Of a stretch of DNA of 52,457 bases, positions 16,625-25,889 are shown piece after piece. This stretch comes from Hyphomicrobiales bacterium. Its GTDB lineage: Bacteria > Pseudomonadota > Alphaproteobacteria > Rhizobiales > Rhizobiaceae. The translations under genes and the position numbers were made by a program. How positions within the stretch are numbered: the stretch's first letter is position 1; each line of letters starts with the position of its first letter. The stretch spans positions 1-52,457 of the forward strand of contig JAFKJY010000108.1 of assembly GCA_017305835.1 (NCBI GenBank), read 5' to 3'. A model generated the notes under the pieces. The model did not search any database. It had not been told where the DNA came from and saw nothing but the letters and a program-made list of their open reading frames with translations.

Positions 16625-17461
16625 ATGCTATACGCCCGCCGCCGCCTGCGCAACACGATCATGATGGGGCTGTGCGTCGCCGCCGCCGGCTTCGGTCTGC
16701 TGTGGCTGCTCGTCATCCTCGGCGAGCTGGTCTGGAAAGGCACGGCCGGCCTGTCGATCTCCGTCTTCACCGAGATGACGCCGCCGCCGGGCGACGCGGG
16801 CGGCCTGCTCAACCCGATCGTCGGCAGCCTGCTGATGACGGGGCTGGCGGTGCTGATCGGCGCGCCGGTGGGCGTGCTCGCCGGCACCTACATGGCCGAA
16901 TACGGCCGCCACACGCGGCTCACCGGCGTCGTGCGCTTCATCAACGACATCCTGCTGTCGGCACCGTCGATCATCGTCGGCCTGTTCGTCTACGAGGTGC
17001 TGGTCGTCACCATGGGCCATTTCTCCGGCATCGCCGGCGTGATGGCGCTTGCGCTGATCGTGCTGCCGGTGGTGGTGCGCACCACAGAGGACATGCTGCT
17101 GCTGGTGCCGGACGCGCTGCGCGAGGCGGGAACCGCGATCGGCGCGCCGCGCTGGGTGGTGATCCGCCACGTCGCATATAGGGCCGCGCGCGCCGGCATC
17201 ACCACCGGCGTGCTTCTCGCGATTGCCCGCATCTCGGGCGAGACGGCGCCGCTTCTCTTCACCGCGCTCAACAACCAGTTCTTCAGCGTGAACCTCGGCG
17301 CGCCGATCGCCAGCCTGCCGGTGACGATCTTCCAGTTCGCGCTCAGCCCCTACGAGGAATGGCAGCAACTGGCCTGGACCGGAGCGCTGATCATAACCTT
17401 CGCCGTGCTCGCGCTGAGCATCGTGGCACGCGTGCTCGCCGGCCGAGGAGAGAGCAGATGA
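16625..17461 (+). CDS. pstA: Phosphate ABC transporter permease PstA
   Basis: Second permease of the phosphate importer, 278 residues and about six helices. The conserved loop REAGTAIGAPRWVVIRHVAYRAARAGITTG contains the EAA motif that docks to PstB. It begins 4 bp after pstC and its stop overlaps the pstB start (17458-17461). Confidence 0.95.
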   Translation: MLYARRRLRNTIMMGLCVAAAGFGLLWLLVILGELVWKGTAGLSISVFTEMTPPPGDAGGLLNPIVGSLLMTGLAVLIGAPVGVLAGTYMAEYGRHTRLTGVVRFINDILLSAPSIIVGLFVYEVLVVTMGHFSGIAGVMALALIVLPVVVRTTEDMLLLVPDALREAGTAIGAPRWVVIRHVAYRAARAGITTGVLLAIARISGETAPLLFTALNNQFFSVNLGAPIASLPVTIFQFALSPYEEWQQLAWTGALIITFAVLALSIVARVLAGRGESR

Positions 17462-18270
17462 CGCAGATGATGACGATCGAACCCGCGACGACGCACGCGA
17501 CCAGGCACGCCACCGGGCGGCCGAAGATCGAGGTCAGGAACCTCGACTTCCACTATGGCACCTCGCGCGCGCTGAAGGACATCTCGCTGTCGCTGCCGGA
17601 GCGCAGCGTGACCGCCTTCATCGGCCCGTCGGGCTGCGGGAAGTCGACGCTGCTGCGCGTCTTCAACCGCATCTACGAGCTCTATCCGGGGCAGAAGGCC
17701 TCCGGCGAGGTGCTGCTCGACGGCGTCAACATCCTCGACCGCAAGCAGGACCTGAACCTGCTGCGCGCCAAGATCGGCATGGTGTTCCAGAAGCCGACGC
17801 CGTTCCCGATGACGATCTACGAGAACATCGCCTTCGGCGTGCGGCTCTACGAGAAGCTGACCAAGGCCGAGCTCGACGGCCGCGTCGAGGACGCGCTGCG
17901 GCGCGCCGCTCTGTGGGACGAGGTCAAGGACAAGCTCGACGCCAGCGGCCTGTCGCTGTCGGGCGGCCAGCAGCAGCGCCTGTGCATCGCGCGCACCGTG
18001 GCGGTGAAGCCGGAGGTGATCCTGCTCGACGAGCCGGCCTCGGCGCTCGACCCGATCTCGACCGCCAAGATCGAGGAGCTGATCGAGGAACTGCAGGCCG
18101 ACTACACGATCGTCATCGTCACCCACAACATGCAGCAGGCGGCGCGCGTCTCGCGCCAGACCGCCTTCATGTATCTCGGCGAGCTGATCGAGTTCGCCGA
18201 CACCGAGACGATCTTCACCTCGCCGCGCGAGAAGCGCACGCAGGACTACATCACCGGCCGCTTCGGCTGA
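17458..18270 (+). CDS. pstB: Phosphate ABC transporter ATPase PstB
   Basis: ATPase of the phosphate importer. Walker A GPSGCGKST, signature LSGGQQQR, Walker B VILLDEPASALDP and the H-loop VTHNM are intact in 270 residues. The N-terminal extension of about 20 residues is not conserved. ATG 17458 overlaps the pstA stop in an ATGA junction, with AGGAGAG just upstream. Confidence 0.96.
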   Translation: MTQMMTIEPATTHATRHATGRPKIEVRNLDFHYGTSRALKDISLSLPERSVTAFIGPSGCGKSTLLRVFNRIYELYPGQKASGEVLLDGVNILDRKQDLNLLRAKIGMVFQKPTPFPMTIYENIAFGVRLYEKLTKAELDGRVEDALRRAALWDEVKDKLDASGLSLSGGQQQRLCIARTVAVKPEVILLDEPASALDPISTAKIEELIEELQADYTIVIVTHNMQQAARVSRQTAFMYLGELIEFADTETIFTSPREKRTQDYITGRFG

Positions 18271-18292
18271 GCGCATCGGGGGCACACGACCA

Positions 18293-18994
18293 ATGGACAG
18301 CCAGCACACCGTCCGTTCCTTCGACGAGGACCTCGCCCATGTCGACCGGCTGATCCGCGAGATGAGCGAGCTCGCCGGCGCGATGGTGGCCTCCGCCACC
18401 GGCTCGCTGGTCGGCTCCGACAACGCGCTCGCCCAGCGCGTCATCGCCGACGACAAGGCGATGGACGCGCGCCAGCGCGCGCTGGACGAGTCGGCCATCG
18501 CGCTGATCGCCAAGCGCCAGCCGGTGGCGCAGGACCTGCGCGCCGTGGTCGGCGCGATCCGCATGGCGGCCGACCTCGAGCGCATCGGCGACCTCGCCAA
18601 GAACATCGCCAAGCGGGTCGCGGCCGTCGGCGAGGGCGGCACGCCGCGCAACCTCGCTCATTCGATCGAGGCGATGTCGAAGCTGGTGCTGGAGCAGATC
18701 CGCGGCGCGATCGAGGCCTATGTGGCGCGCGACGCGGGCGCCCTGGAGCGGCTGCGCGACCGCGACGAGGACATCGACATCAAGTATACGTCGGTGTTCC
18801 GGGAACTGCTGACCTACATGATGGAAGACCCGCGCAACATCACCGCCTGCACGCACCTCCTGTTCTGCGCCAAGAACCTGGAGCGCATCGGCGACCACGT
18901 CACCAACATCGCCGAGAACGCCTATTACGTCGTCACCGGCGCGCTGCTGCCGCTCGCGCGGCCGAAGCGCGACGAGACCACCCCGGCGGCCTGA
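18293..18994 (+). CDS. phoU: Phosphate signalling protein PhoU
   Basis: Cytoplasmic negative modulator of Pho signalling that links PstSCAB to the PhoR kinase. The 233-residue protein has two three-helix PhoU repeats, each with the E/D-x-x-x-D metal-binding pattern (DLERIGDLAKNIAKR in the first, NLERIGDHVTNIAENAYY in the second). It follows pstB by 22 bp. No phoR is visible inside the window, so the kinase must be encoded elsewhere. Confidence 0.96.
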   Translation: MDSQHTVRSFDEDLAHVDRLIREMSELAGAMVASATGSLVGSDNALAQRVIADDKAMDARQRALDESAIALIAKRQPVAQDLRAVVGAIRMAADLERIGDLAKNIAKRVAAVGEGGTPRNLAHSIEAMSKLVLEQIRGAIEAYVARDAGALERLRDRDEDIDIKYTSVFRELLTYMMEDPRNITACTHLLFCAKNLERIGDHVTNIAENAYYVVTGALLPLARPKRDETTPAA

Positions 18995-19009
18995 GGACGG
19001 AACGCGAGC

Positions 19010-19693
19010 ATGAGCGCGCCGCGCATCATGGTGGTGGAGGACGAGGACGCGCTCGGCGTGCTGCTGCGTTACAACCTCGAGGCCGAGGGCTATGAGGTCG
19101 AGGTGATCGAGCGCGGCGACGAGGCCGAGCTCAGGCTGCAAGAGGCGGTTCCCGACCTGCTCGTGCTCGACTGGATGGTGCCGGCCGTCTCCGGCATCGA
19201 GCTGTGCCGGCGGCTGCGCCAGCGGCCGGCGACCGAGCGGCTGCCGGTCATCATGCTGACCGCGCGCGGCGAGGAGGCCGACCGGGTGCGCGGGCTTTCC
19301 ACCGGCGCCGACGACTATCTGGTCAAGCCGTTCTCCATGCCCGAGCTGATGGCGCGGGTCAGGGCGCTGCTCAGGCGCGCGCGGCCCGAGCTCCTGTCCT
19401 CCGTGCTCAAGGTCGGCGACGTGACGCTCGACCGCGAATCGCACCGCGTCTACCGCGGCGAGGTCGAGGTGCGGCTGGGACCGACCGAGTTCCGCCTGCT
19501 GGAGTTCCTGATGCAGCATCCGGGCCGCGTCTTCTCGCGCGCACAATTGCTCGACAAAGTGTGGGGCGAGGCGGTCTACATCGACGAGCGCACGGTCGAC
19601 GTGCATGTCGGCCGCCTGCGCAAGGCCGTCAACCTCGACGGCCTCCCCGACGTCATCCGCACCGTCCGCGGCGCGGGGTACTCGATCGAGTAG
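19010..19693 (+). CDS. phoB: Phosphate regulon response regulator PhoB
   Basis: OmpR/PhoB-type activator of 227 residues. The receiver domain has acidic residues E10-D11, phospho-acceptor D54 (VLDWMVP) and the VKPF lysine near residue 105. The C-terminal winged helix carries the DERTVDVHVGRLRKA recognition helix. Last gene of the pst-phoU-phoB operon and expected to activate it through the Pho box at 14436. A small palindrome GCCAAG-GCA-CTTGGC follows the stop. Confidence 0.95.
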   Translation: MSAPRIMVVEDEDALGVLLRYNLEAEGYEVEVIERGDEAELRLQEAVPDLLVLDWMVPAVSGIELCRRLRQRPATERLPVIMLTARGEEADRVRGLSTGADDYLVKPFSMPELMARVRALLRRARPELLSSVLKVGDVTLDRESHRVYRGEVEVRLGPTEFRLLEFLMQHPGRVFSRAQLLDKVWGEAVYIDERTVDVHVGRLRKAVNLDGLPDVIRTVRGAGYSIE

Positions 19694-19720
19694 CCAAGGC
19701 ACTTGGCACCGGACGCCATC

Positions 19721-19762
19721 TGTCCTATCTTTTGCCATATAACAGGGCCAAGGAATAGGACA
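19721..19762. promoter_or_regulatory. Operator and -10 of the RES-Xre toxin-antitoxin pair
   Basis: TGTCCTAT (19721-19728) and its exact reverse complement ATAGGACA (19755-19762) flank a TATAAC -10 box (19738-19743). The right arm overlaps the A of the antitoxin start codon. This is the layout expected for autorepression by the Xre antitoxin or the toxin-antitoxin complex. Confidence 0.7.
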
Positions 19763-20145
19763 TGAGCGAGACGTCAGCGGCATTCGGACAATTGCGGGTC
19801 GGGCCTTTCGCCGATCGGGCAGGAAAGATCGAGGTCGACCGCATCGCGGACGATTTCGGCATGTCCAAGACGCAGCTCGCATCGACCATCGGCCTGGCGC
19901 GGGAAGCGCTCTACAAGAGCTCGCGCAGCCGCTCGCCGAAGATCCAGATGCGGCTGCGGGAAATGCTGGAGATCGTCGAGCGCATCAGCGGCTGGGCCGG
20001 CGGGCGCCAGCAGGCGATGTCGTGGTATCGCGCGCAGCCGATTCCCGCCTTCGGCGACCGTACGGCCGAGTCCCTCGTCAAGGAGGGGCGGGCGGCGGAG
20101 GTGCGCGACTATCTCGACCACGTCGCCCTCGGCGGCTTCGCGTGA
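19762..20145 (+). CDS. Xre/MbcA/ParS-type antitoxin (DUF2384)
   Basis: Antitoxin of a type II RES-Xre module, 127 residues. An N-terminal Xre-like helix-turn-helix (about residues 22-60, with the FGMSKTQLASTIGLAREALYK region) precedes the DUF2384 domain with its typical W...PIPAF...T..SLV..GR...VRDYL pattern. It should neutralise the downstream toxin and repress the operon at the 8-bp inverted repeat covering its own start. Stop overlaps the toxin start. Confidence 0.9.
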   Translation: MSETSAAFGQLRVGPFADRAGKIEVDRIADDFGMSKTQLASTIGLAREALYKSSRSRSPKIQMRLREMLEIVERISGWAGGRQQAMSWYRAQPIPAFGDRTAESLVKEGRAAEVRDYLDHVALGGFA

Positions 20146-20660
20146 GATTCAGCGGGGTCTGCTACCGCGCCCATGACCCGCGCTGGTCCTTCAAGCCGAT
20201 GTCCGGGGAAGGCGCGGCGATCCGCGGCGCCCGGTTCAACCCGAAGGGGGTGCCCGCCCTCTATCTCGCGCTGAGCATCGTGACGGCGGTCAAGGAAGTC
20301 AGCCACGGCTTCGCGCACCGCATCGACCCGTGCGTGCTGTGCTCCTACGACGTCGACTGCGAGGACATCGTCGACCTGCGCGCTCCGGAGGGCCGCGCGG
20401 CGCATGCCATCGATCTCGAGCCCATGGGCTGTGCCTGGATGGATTTTCTCGGGAAGGGCAAGCGGCCGCCTTCGTGGGCGATCCACGACCGCCTGACGGC
20501 GGAAGGCGCGGCCGGCATACTGGTGCCGAGCTTCGCGTCGGGAGCAAGCGACAGCGACGGAAACCTCGTGCTCTGGAAATGGGGGCCGGCGCCGCCGCAT
20601 TCCGTGCAGGTCTTCGACCCGAGCGGCAGGCTGCCGAGAAACCAGCTTTCTTGGGATTGA
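20142..20660 (+). CDS. RES-domain toxin (NAD-degrading family)
   Basis: RES toxins deplete or modify NAD+ and arrest growth. Starting at GTG 20142 (overlapping the antitoxin stop in a GTGA junction), the protein has 172 residues and shows the name-giving residues: R31 in GARFNPKG, E52 in AVKEVSHGF and S130 in LVPSFAS. The YRAHDPRW start and PALYLALS strand also fit. The intact active site and antitoxin suggest a working module. Confidence 0.9.
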   Translation: MRFSGVCYRAHDPRWSFKPMSGEGAAIRGARFNPKGVPALYLALSIVTAVKEVSHGFAHRIDPCVLCSYDVDCEDIVDLRAPEGRAAHAIDLEPMGCAWMDFLGKGKRPPSWAIHDRLTAEGAAGILVPSFASGASDSDGNLVLWKWGPAPPHSVQVFDPSGRLPRNQLSWD

Positions 20661-20673
20661 GCCGAGACGGCGC

Positions 20674-21918
20674 TCAGGCCATCGCCCGACCGGGCTGGTG
20701 GGCGGCGGGGGCGGAGGCGCGGGCGGCGACCTGGTCGTCGACGAAGGCGAGCGCGGTCATGGCGCAGCCCTCGCGGATCAGCGGCATCTCGTTCGGCTCG
20801 GTGGCGAAGGAGATGGCGCCGCTGTGCTGGCCGCCCGCCGTCTGGGCGATCGCGGCGCGGATCGGCTCCTCCAGTATGTCGAAGGCGAGCGCGCCGGGAC
20901 CGACGATGGCGACCGGGGCGGGATCGAACAGCGCGAACAGGTTGCCCATGCCGTAGCCGATCGCCTCGCCGGCGCGGCGGAAGGCGGCGCGCTCGCGCCC
21001 CTCCGAGGCCCGCGCGGCGTCGGCCAGCGCCTCGATCTCGGCCTGGCCGATGTCGGCGGCGGGCGGGTCGGTCTCGGCGCCGCCGGCCGCGCTCCGCACC
21101 AGCGCATAGTTGCCGGCATAGGCCTCGATGCAGCCGCGGCGGCCGCAGCGGCAGAGCGCGCCGTGCGGCACGTGGATCATGTGGCCGAACTCGCCGCCCG
21201 ACGAATGGGTGCCGGTGAAGAGCTGGCCCTTCTGCATCAGCCCCATGCCGATGCCGTTGGACAGAAGCACGGCGAAGAAATCCGCGCCGTAGCGCTGCGG
21301 CCAGCGCCATTTCAGCGCCACCGCGATCATGTTGCAGTCGTTCTGCACCGTCGTCGGTATGCCCAGCCGCTCCTCCAGCAGCGGGCCGAAGGCGATGTCG
21401 CTGTGGGGCGTGATCGGCGACCAGAGCAGGCGGGAATCGGAGGAATCGGTGATGCCCTGCACGGCGAGCGCGATGCGGGCGGGCCGGCGGCGGCGCGGGC
21501 CGCGCTGCAGGAGGCAGCGGACCGCCTCGACGACGGCCTCGGCGAGCTCGTCCTTGCCCATCGTCATGGTCGGCAGCCGCTGCACCGCCTCGTCGGCGAC
21601 CGTGCCGTCGTAGCTGATCAGCGAGGTCCAGAGCTGGTTCAGCGTCAGCACCACGCTGACGACCGAGTCGAAGCCGGGGTTGAGCCCGAGCGCCACCTGC
21701 GGGCGGCCGCGGCGGGCGAGCGCGGTCTCGCCCGACTTGACCTCGACCAGCGCGCCCTCGGCGATCAGGTCGGAGGAGATGGCGGAGATGGTGGAGTTGC
21801 TGAGGCGGGTGGTGGCGGCGATCTCGGTGCGGGAGGGCTGGGTGGCGCGCCTGACGGCACCGACCACCATCGCGCGGTTGCGCCGCCTCAGATCGTCGTG
21901 CCGCACGCCGACCGTCAT
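20674..21918 (-). CDS. xylR: ROK-family transcriptional regulator (XylR-like)
   Basis: Protein of 414 residues: an N-terminal winged helix-turn-helix (about 10-75, with TRLSNSTISAISSDLI as recognition region) and a ROK sugar-kinase-like domain. The zinc-binding motif is seen as GALCRCGRRGCIEAYAG, and GGEFGHM is the typical ROK strand. Divergent from xylF and adjacent to a 21-bp operator-like palindrome, so it is probably the repressor of the xylose-type ABC operon, relieved by the sugar (inference). Symbol given on that basis only. Confidence 0.85.
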   Translation of the reverse strand: MTVGVRHDDLRRRNRAMVVGAVRRATQPSRTEIAATTRLSNSTISAISSDLIAEGALVEVKSGETALARRGRPQVALGLNPGFDSVVSVVLTLNQLWTSLISYDGTVADEAVQRLPTMTMGKDELAEAVVEAVRCLLQRGPRRRRPARIALAVQGITDSSDSRLLWSPITPHSDIAFGPLLEERLGIPTTVQNDCNMIAVALKWRWPQRYGADFFAVLLSNGIGMGLMQKGQLFTGTHSSGGEFGHMIHVPHGALCRCGRRGCIEAYAGNYALVRSAAGGAETDPPAADIGQAEIEALADAARASEGRERAAFRRAGEAIGYGMGNLFALFDPAPVAIVGPGALAFDILEEPIRAAIAQTAGGQHSGAISFATEPNEMPLIREGCAMTALAFVDDQVAARASAPAAHQPGRAMA

Positions 21919-22000
21919 GTCCCGCCGTCCTCCCGCGCCGTTCCGCCCGTTTCCACTGCTGCCTCAACGGCGGCGGGCGATCAACGCCACACTTGCCATA

Positions 22001-22050
22001 TTGACATGAAGGTGGCGCTGAGTCATTAATTTTTTCGAGGCTCGAAAAAA
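22001..22050 (+). promoter_or_regulatory. xylF promoter with overlapping ROK operator
   Basis: TTGACA (22001-22006) and CATTAA (22024-22029) are 17 bp apart. The next 21 bp form a perfect palindrome: TTTTTTCGAG (22030-22039), a central G, and CTCGAAAAAA (22041-22050). The predicted transcription start falls inside it, so bound repressor would block initiation. A/T-flanked CGAG arms fit ROK/XylR operators. Confidence 0.8.
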
Positions 22051-22111
22051 AGAGCTTCGACAACTGCAGATCTCAGTCGTCACGCGCCGCACCGGCGCAG
22101 GGAGGATAACC

Positions 22112-23143
22112 ATGAGGAATTTTGCGACCGCCATGCTGGCGGGTGTCGCCATGTCGATGGCGCTTTCGACGGCGGCCATCGCCAAGGACAAGGTGATCGG
22201 CGTGTCCTGGTCGAACTTCCAGGAAGAGCGCTGGAAGACCGACGAGGCGGCCATGAAGGCGGCGATCGAGGCGGCCGGCGACAAGTACATCTCGGCCGAC
22301 GCGCAGTCGAACCCCGGCAAGCAGCTCACCGACGTGGAGAGCCTGATCGGCCAGGGCGCCAACGCGCTGATCATCCTCGCGCAGGACGCCTCGGCCATCG
22401 GCCCGGCGGTGGAGAAGGCCGTCGCGGAAGGCATCCCGGTCGTCGGCTACGACCGCCTGATCGAGAACAAGGACGCCTTCTACCTCACCTTCGACAATGT
22501 CGAGGTGGGCCGCATGCAGGCGCGCGGCGTGTTCGCGGTGAAGCCGGAAGGCAACTACGTCTTCATCAAGGGCAACGGCGCCGACCCGAACGCCAACTTC
22601 CTGTTCCAGGGACAGATGGAAGTGCTGAAGGGCGCGGTCGACGCCGGCAAGATCAAGAATGTCGGCGAGGCCTATACCGACGGCTGGCTGCCGGCCAACG
22701 CGCAGCGCAACATGGAGCAGTTCCTGACCGCCAACAACAACAAGGTCGACGCGGTCGTCGCCTCCAACGACGGCACGGCGGGCGGCGCGATCGCGGCGCT
22801 CGCGGCGCAGGGCCTCGCCGGCTCGGTGCCGGTGTCGGGCCAGGACGGCGACCACGCCGCGCTCGCGCTCGGCACGCAGACCGTGTCGGTGTGGAAGGAT
22901 GCGCGCGCGCTCGGCAAGGCGGCGGCCGAGATCGCCTCGGCGCTGGCCGGCGGCACGGCGATGGACAAGATCCCCAACGCGACCAAGTTCAAGACGCCGG
23001 GCGGCCTCGAGATGAACACGGTGCTGCTGGCGCCGGTGCCGATCACCAAGGACAACCTCAACGTCGTCATCGACGCCGGCTGGGTGTCCAAGGACGTGGT
23101 CTGCCAGGGCGTGAAGGCCGGCTCCGTCGCGGCCTGCAACTGA
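22112..23143 (+). CDS. xylF: D-xylose ABC transporter substrate-binding protein
   Basis: Periplasmic sugar receptor of 343 residues with a signal peptide ending near residue 24 (AIA-KD). Many blocks match XylF: EERWKTDE, YDRLIENKDAFYLTFDN, TDGWLPANAQRNMEQFLTANNNKVDAVVASNDGTAGGAI and SGQDGD. Start ATG 22112 follows GGAGG. It is separated from xylH by a terminator-like hairpin and a dispersed repeat, which may raise XylF levels above those of the membrane components. Confidence 0.94.
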   Translation: MRNFATAMLAGVAMSMALSTAAIAKDKVIGVSWSNFQEERWKTDEAAMKAAIEAAGDKYISADAQSNPGKQLTDVESLIGQGANALIILAQDASAIGPAVEKAVAEGIPVVGYDRLIENKDAFYLTFDNVEVGRMQARGVFAVKPEGNYVFIKGNGADPNANFLFQGQMEVLKGAVDAGKIKNVGEAYTDGWLPANAQRNMEQFLTANNNKVDAVVASNDGTAGGAIAALAAQGLAGSVPVSGQDGDHAALALGTQTVSVWKDARALGKAAAEIASALAGGTAMDKIPNATKFKTPGGLEMNTVLLAPVPITKDNLNVVIDAGWVSKDVVCQGVKAGSVAACN

Positions 23144-23247
23144 GCGGCGGACCGAGCGGGCGCCGACGGCCGCGACCGCAGCGCGGCCGTCTCCCCCGAT
23201 GGCGGGGAAGAGACGGTGCTCCTCGATCGCCCGATCATAAGCAAGAG

Positions 23248-23290
23248 CGCCGCGGTTTGACGAAAACCGCGGCGTATCTTTCCTTATTTT
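23248..23290 (+). terminator. Hairpin terminator between xylF and xylH
   Basis: CGCCGCGGTTT (23248-23258) pairs perfectly with AAACCGCGGCG (23264-23274) over a 5-nt loop, followed by the T-rich TATCTTTCCTTATTTT. Probably a partial terminator that leaves xylH-xylG expressed at a lower level. Confidence 0.7.
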
Positions 23291-23293
23291 CAC

Positions 23294-23339
23294 GCATGTC
23301 GTTGTCCCGAAAACCGGGTCCCACTTTCAGGCGACATGC
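23294..23339. repeat. Dispersed palindromic repeat, copy 3
   Basis: Arms GCATGTCG (23294-23301) and CGACATGC (23332-23339); inner pair degenerate compared with the other two copies (143-191 and 11677-11725). Lies inside the xylF-xylH gap. Confidence 0.75.
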
Positions 23340-23394
23340 TTTAAGCTAGGACGCCGCCAGGGGCCGCCCGAGCGTCGGCGGCCGGGAGGATCGC

Positions 23395-24747
23395 ATGACC
23401 GATACGGTGACCCAGGCGCCTGCCGACCAGGCCCGCGCATCGGAAGGCGGCCCCGTGGCGCGCTTCCTGAAGGCGACCGAGCTCGACACCCGCATGCTCG
23501 GCATGGTCGGCGCGCTGATCGTCATCTGGGCGGGCTTCCACATCATCAGCAGCCTGCGCCTCGGGGTGAGCCCGCTCGACTTCGACAGCCGCGCCTTCCT
23601 GACGCCGCGCAATCTGTGGAACCTGTCCGTCCAGTCGGCTTCGGTCTCCATCATGGCCACCGGCATGGTGCTGGTGATCGTGACGCGCAACATCGACCTG
23701 TCGGTCGGCTCGCTGCTCGGCTTCATCGGCATGATCATCGGCGTCACCCAGGCGCAGATCCTGCCGCAGCAGTTCGGCCTGCCGCTCGGCCACCCGTCGA
23801 TCTGGGTGATCGCGCTCGCGGTCGGCATCGTCGTCGGGCTGGGCATCGGCGCCTTCCAGGGCGGGCTGATCGCCTATCTGTCGATCCCCTCCTTCATCGT
23901 GACGCTGGGCGGGCTGCTGATCTGGCGCGGCGCGGCCTGGTGGGTGACCAGCGGGCAGACCGTGGCGCCGATGGACGCCACCTTCCGCCTGCTCGGCGGC
24001 GGGCCGGACGGCTCGATCGGCGCGAACTGGAGCTGGATCGTCGGGCTTGTCGCCTGCGCCGGCGTGGTGGCGATGCTGATGTCGGGCCGCCGGCAGCGCC
24101 AGCGCTTCCACTTCCCGCTCAGGCCGCTATGGGCGGAGGCCTTCCTCGGCGCGGTCACCTGCGCGGCCATCCTCGGCGCGGTTTGGGTGGCCAACTCCTA
24201 TCCGTGGCCGATCGGCATCGTGCGGCGCTACTACGAGAGCCTGGGCGAGCAGGTGCCGGAAGGCGCCTTCATCGCCCACGGCATCGCCATTCCAGTGCTG
24301 ATCGCGATCGCGGTCGGCGTCGTCATGACCTTCGTGGCCACCCGCACCCGCTTCGGCCGCTACGTGTTCGCGCTCGGCGGCAACCCGGAAGCCGCGCTGC
24401 TCGCCGGCATCAACGTCAAGTGGGTGACGCTCAAGGTGTTCATGCTGATGGGCTTCCTCGTCGCCATCGGCAGCTCGATCTCGACGGCGCGCCTGAACGC
24501 GGCCACCAACGCGACCGGAACGCTGGACGAACTGCTGGTGATCGCGGCGGCCGTCATCGGCGGCACCTCGCTTTCGGGCGGCGTCGGCACCATCGCGGGC
24601 GCCATGCTGGGGGCGGTGCTGATGCAGTCGCTCGCCTCGGGCATGGTGCTGCTCGGCGTCGACGCGCCGCTGCAGAACATCGTCGTCGGCGCCGTCCTCG
24701 TCGTGGCGGTGTGGCTCGACACGCTCTACCGCCGCAAGGCCGAATAG
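23395..24747 (+). CDS. xylH: Sugar ABC transporter permease XylH
   Basis: BPD_transp_2-type permease of 450 residues with about ten to twelve helices. MVLVIVTRNIDLSVGSLLGF, IPSFIVTLGGLLIWRGAAW and GGTSLSGGVGTIAGAMLGAVLMQSL are conserved blocks of the XylH/RbsC family. It carries a soluble N-terminus of about 40 residues. Works with XylF and the ATPase encoded 9 bp downstream. Confidence 0.93.
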   Translation: MTDTVTQAPADQARASEGGPVARFLKATELDTRMLGMVGALIVIWAGFHIISSLRLGVSPLDFDSRAFLTPRNLWNLSVQSASVSIMATGMVLVIVTRNIDLSVGSLLGFIGMIIGVTQAQILPQQFGLPLGHPSIWVIALAVGIVVGLGIGAFQGGLIAYLSIPSFIVTLGGLLIWRGAAWWVTSGQTVAPMDATFRLLGGGPDGSIGANWSWIVGLVACAGVVAMLMSGRRQRQRFHFPLRPLWAEAFLGAVTCAAILGAVWVANSYPWPIGIVRRYYESLGEQVPEGAFIAHGIAIPVLIAIAVGVVMTFVATRTRFGRYVFALGGNPEAALLAGINVKWVTLKVFMLMGFLVAIGSSISTARLNAATNATGTLDELLVIAAAVIGGTSLSGGVGTIAGAMLGAVLMQSLASGMVLLGVDAPLQNIVVGAVLVVAVWLDTLYRRKAE

Positions 24748-24756
24748 GAGGACGAG

Positions 24757-25548
<792 letters not shown>

Positions 25549-25581
25549 GGCAGCGGCGGCTACGCCGGAAGGCAGGCAAGA

Positions 25582-25606
25582 AAAAGGGGCCGCGAAGGCC
25601 CCTTTT
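25582..25606. terminator. Bidirectional intrinsic terminator
   Basis: AAAAGGGGCC (25582-25591) and GGCCCCTTTT (25597-25606) with a GCGAA loop. The A/T tails serve both xylG and the convergent lipoprotein gene. Confidence 0.92.
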
Positions 25607-25628
25607 CCATTCGATCCGTCGAGCCGGA

Positions 25629-25889
25629 TCAGCAGCGATAGGTCTCGACCACGCGGCCCGTGCGGCGGTCGACGCGCTCGCACCAGCCCGGACGGCCTTC
25701 GATCGCGCGGCCGATGAGGTAGCCGCCCACCGCGCCAGCCGTGGCGCCGAGCACCACACCGCCCACGCTGCCGCCCGTCGCGGCCGCAATGGCGCCGCCG
25801 GCGACCGCGCCGACACCGGCGCTCTTCTCGGCGGTGGTGCAGCCTGCGAGCATCAGGACAGCGGCGCTGGCAACAATCAACTTCTTCAT
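25629..25889 (-). CDS. Small glycine-zipper lipoprotein
   Basis: Protein of 86 residues. A lipoprotein signal peptide with lipobox LAGC at residues 14-17 (after MKKLIVASAAVLM) is followed by a glycine-zipper segment (GAVAGGAIAAATGGSVGGVVLGATAGAVGGYLIG) and a short basic C-terminus with two cysteines (WCERVD..., ETYRC). The ATG at 25889 has GGAGG just upstream. Probably an outer-membrane lipoprotein of the 17-kDa antigen/OsmB class. A perfect EcfG-type promoter lies about 215 bp upstream, suggesting stress control. Confidence 0.87.
   Translation of the reverse strand: MKKLIVASAAVLMLAGCTTAEKSAGVGAVAGGAIAAATGGSVGGVVLGATAGAVGGYLIGRAIEGRPGWCERVDRRTGRVVETYRC

Noticed and set aside
14116..16887. 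Very long open frame (about 920 codons) on the minus strand across pstS-pstC
   Set aside because: It is antisense to clearly real pst genes, has highly skewed Arg/His/Gly composition and no recognisable domain. Long antisense frames are expected in GC-rich DNA.
19693..19707. GCCAAG-GCA-CTTGGC palindrome after phoB as a terminator
   Set aside because: No T tract follows, so termination cannot be claimed; it may be part of the toxin-antitoxin control region.
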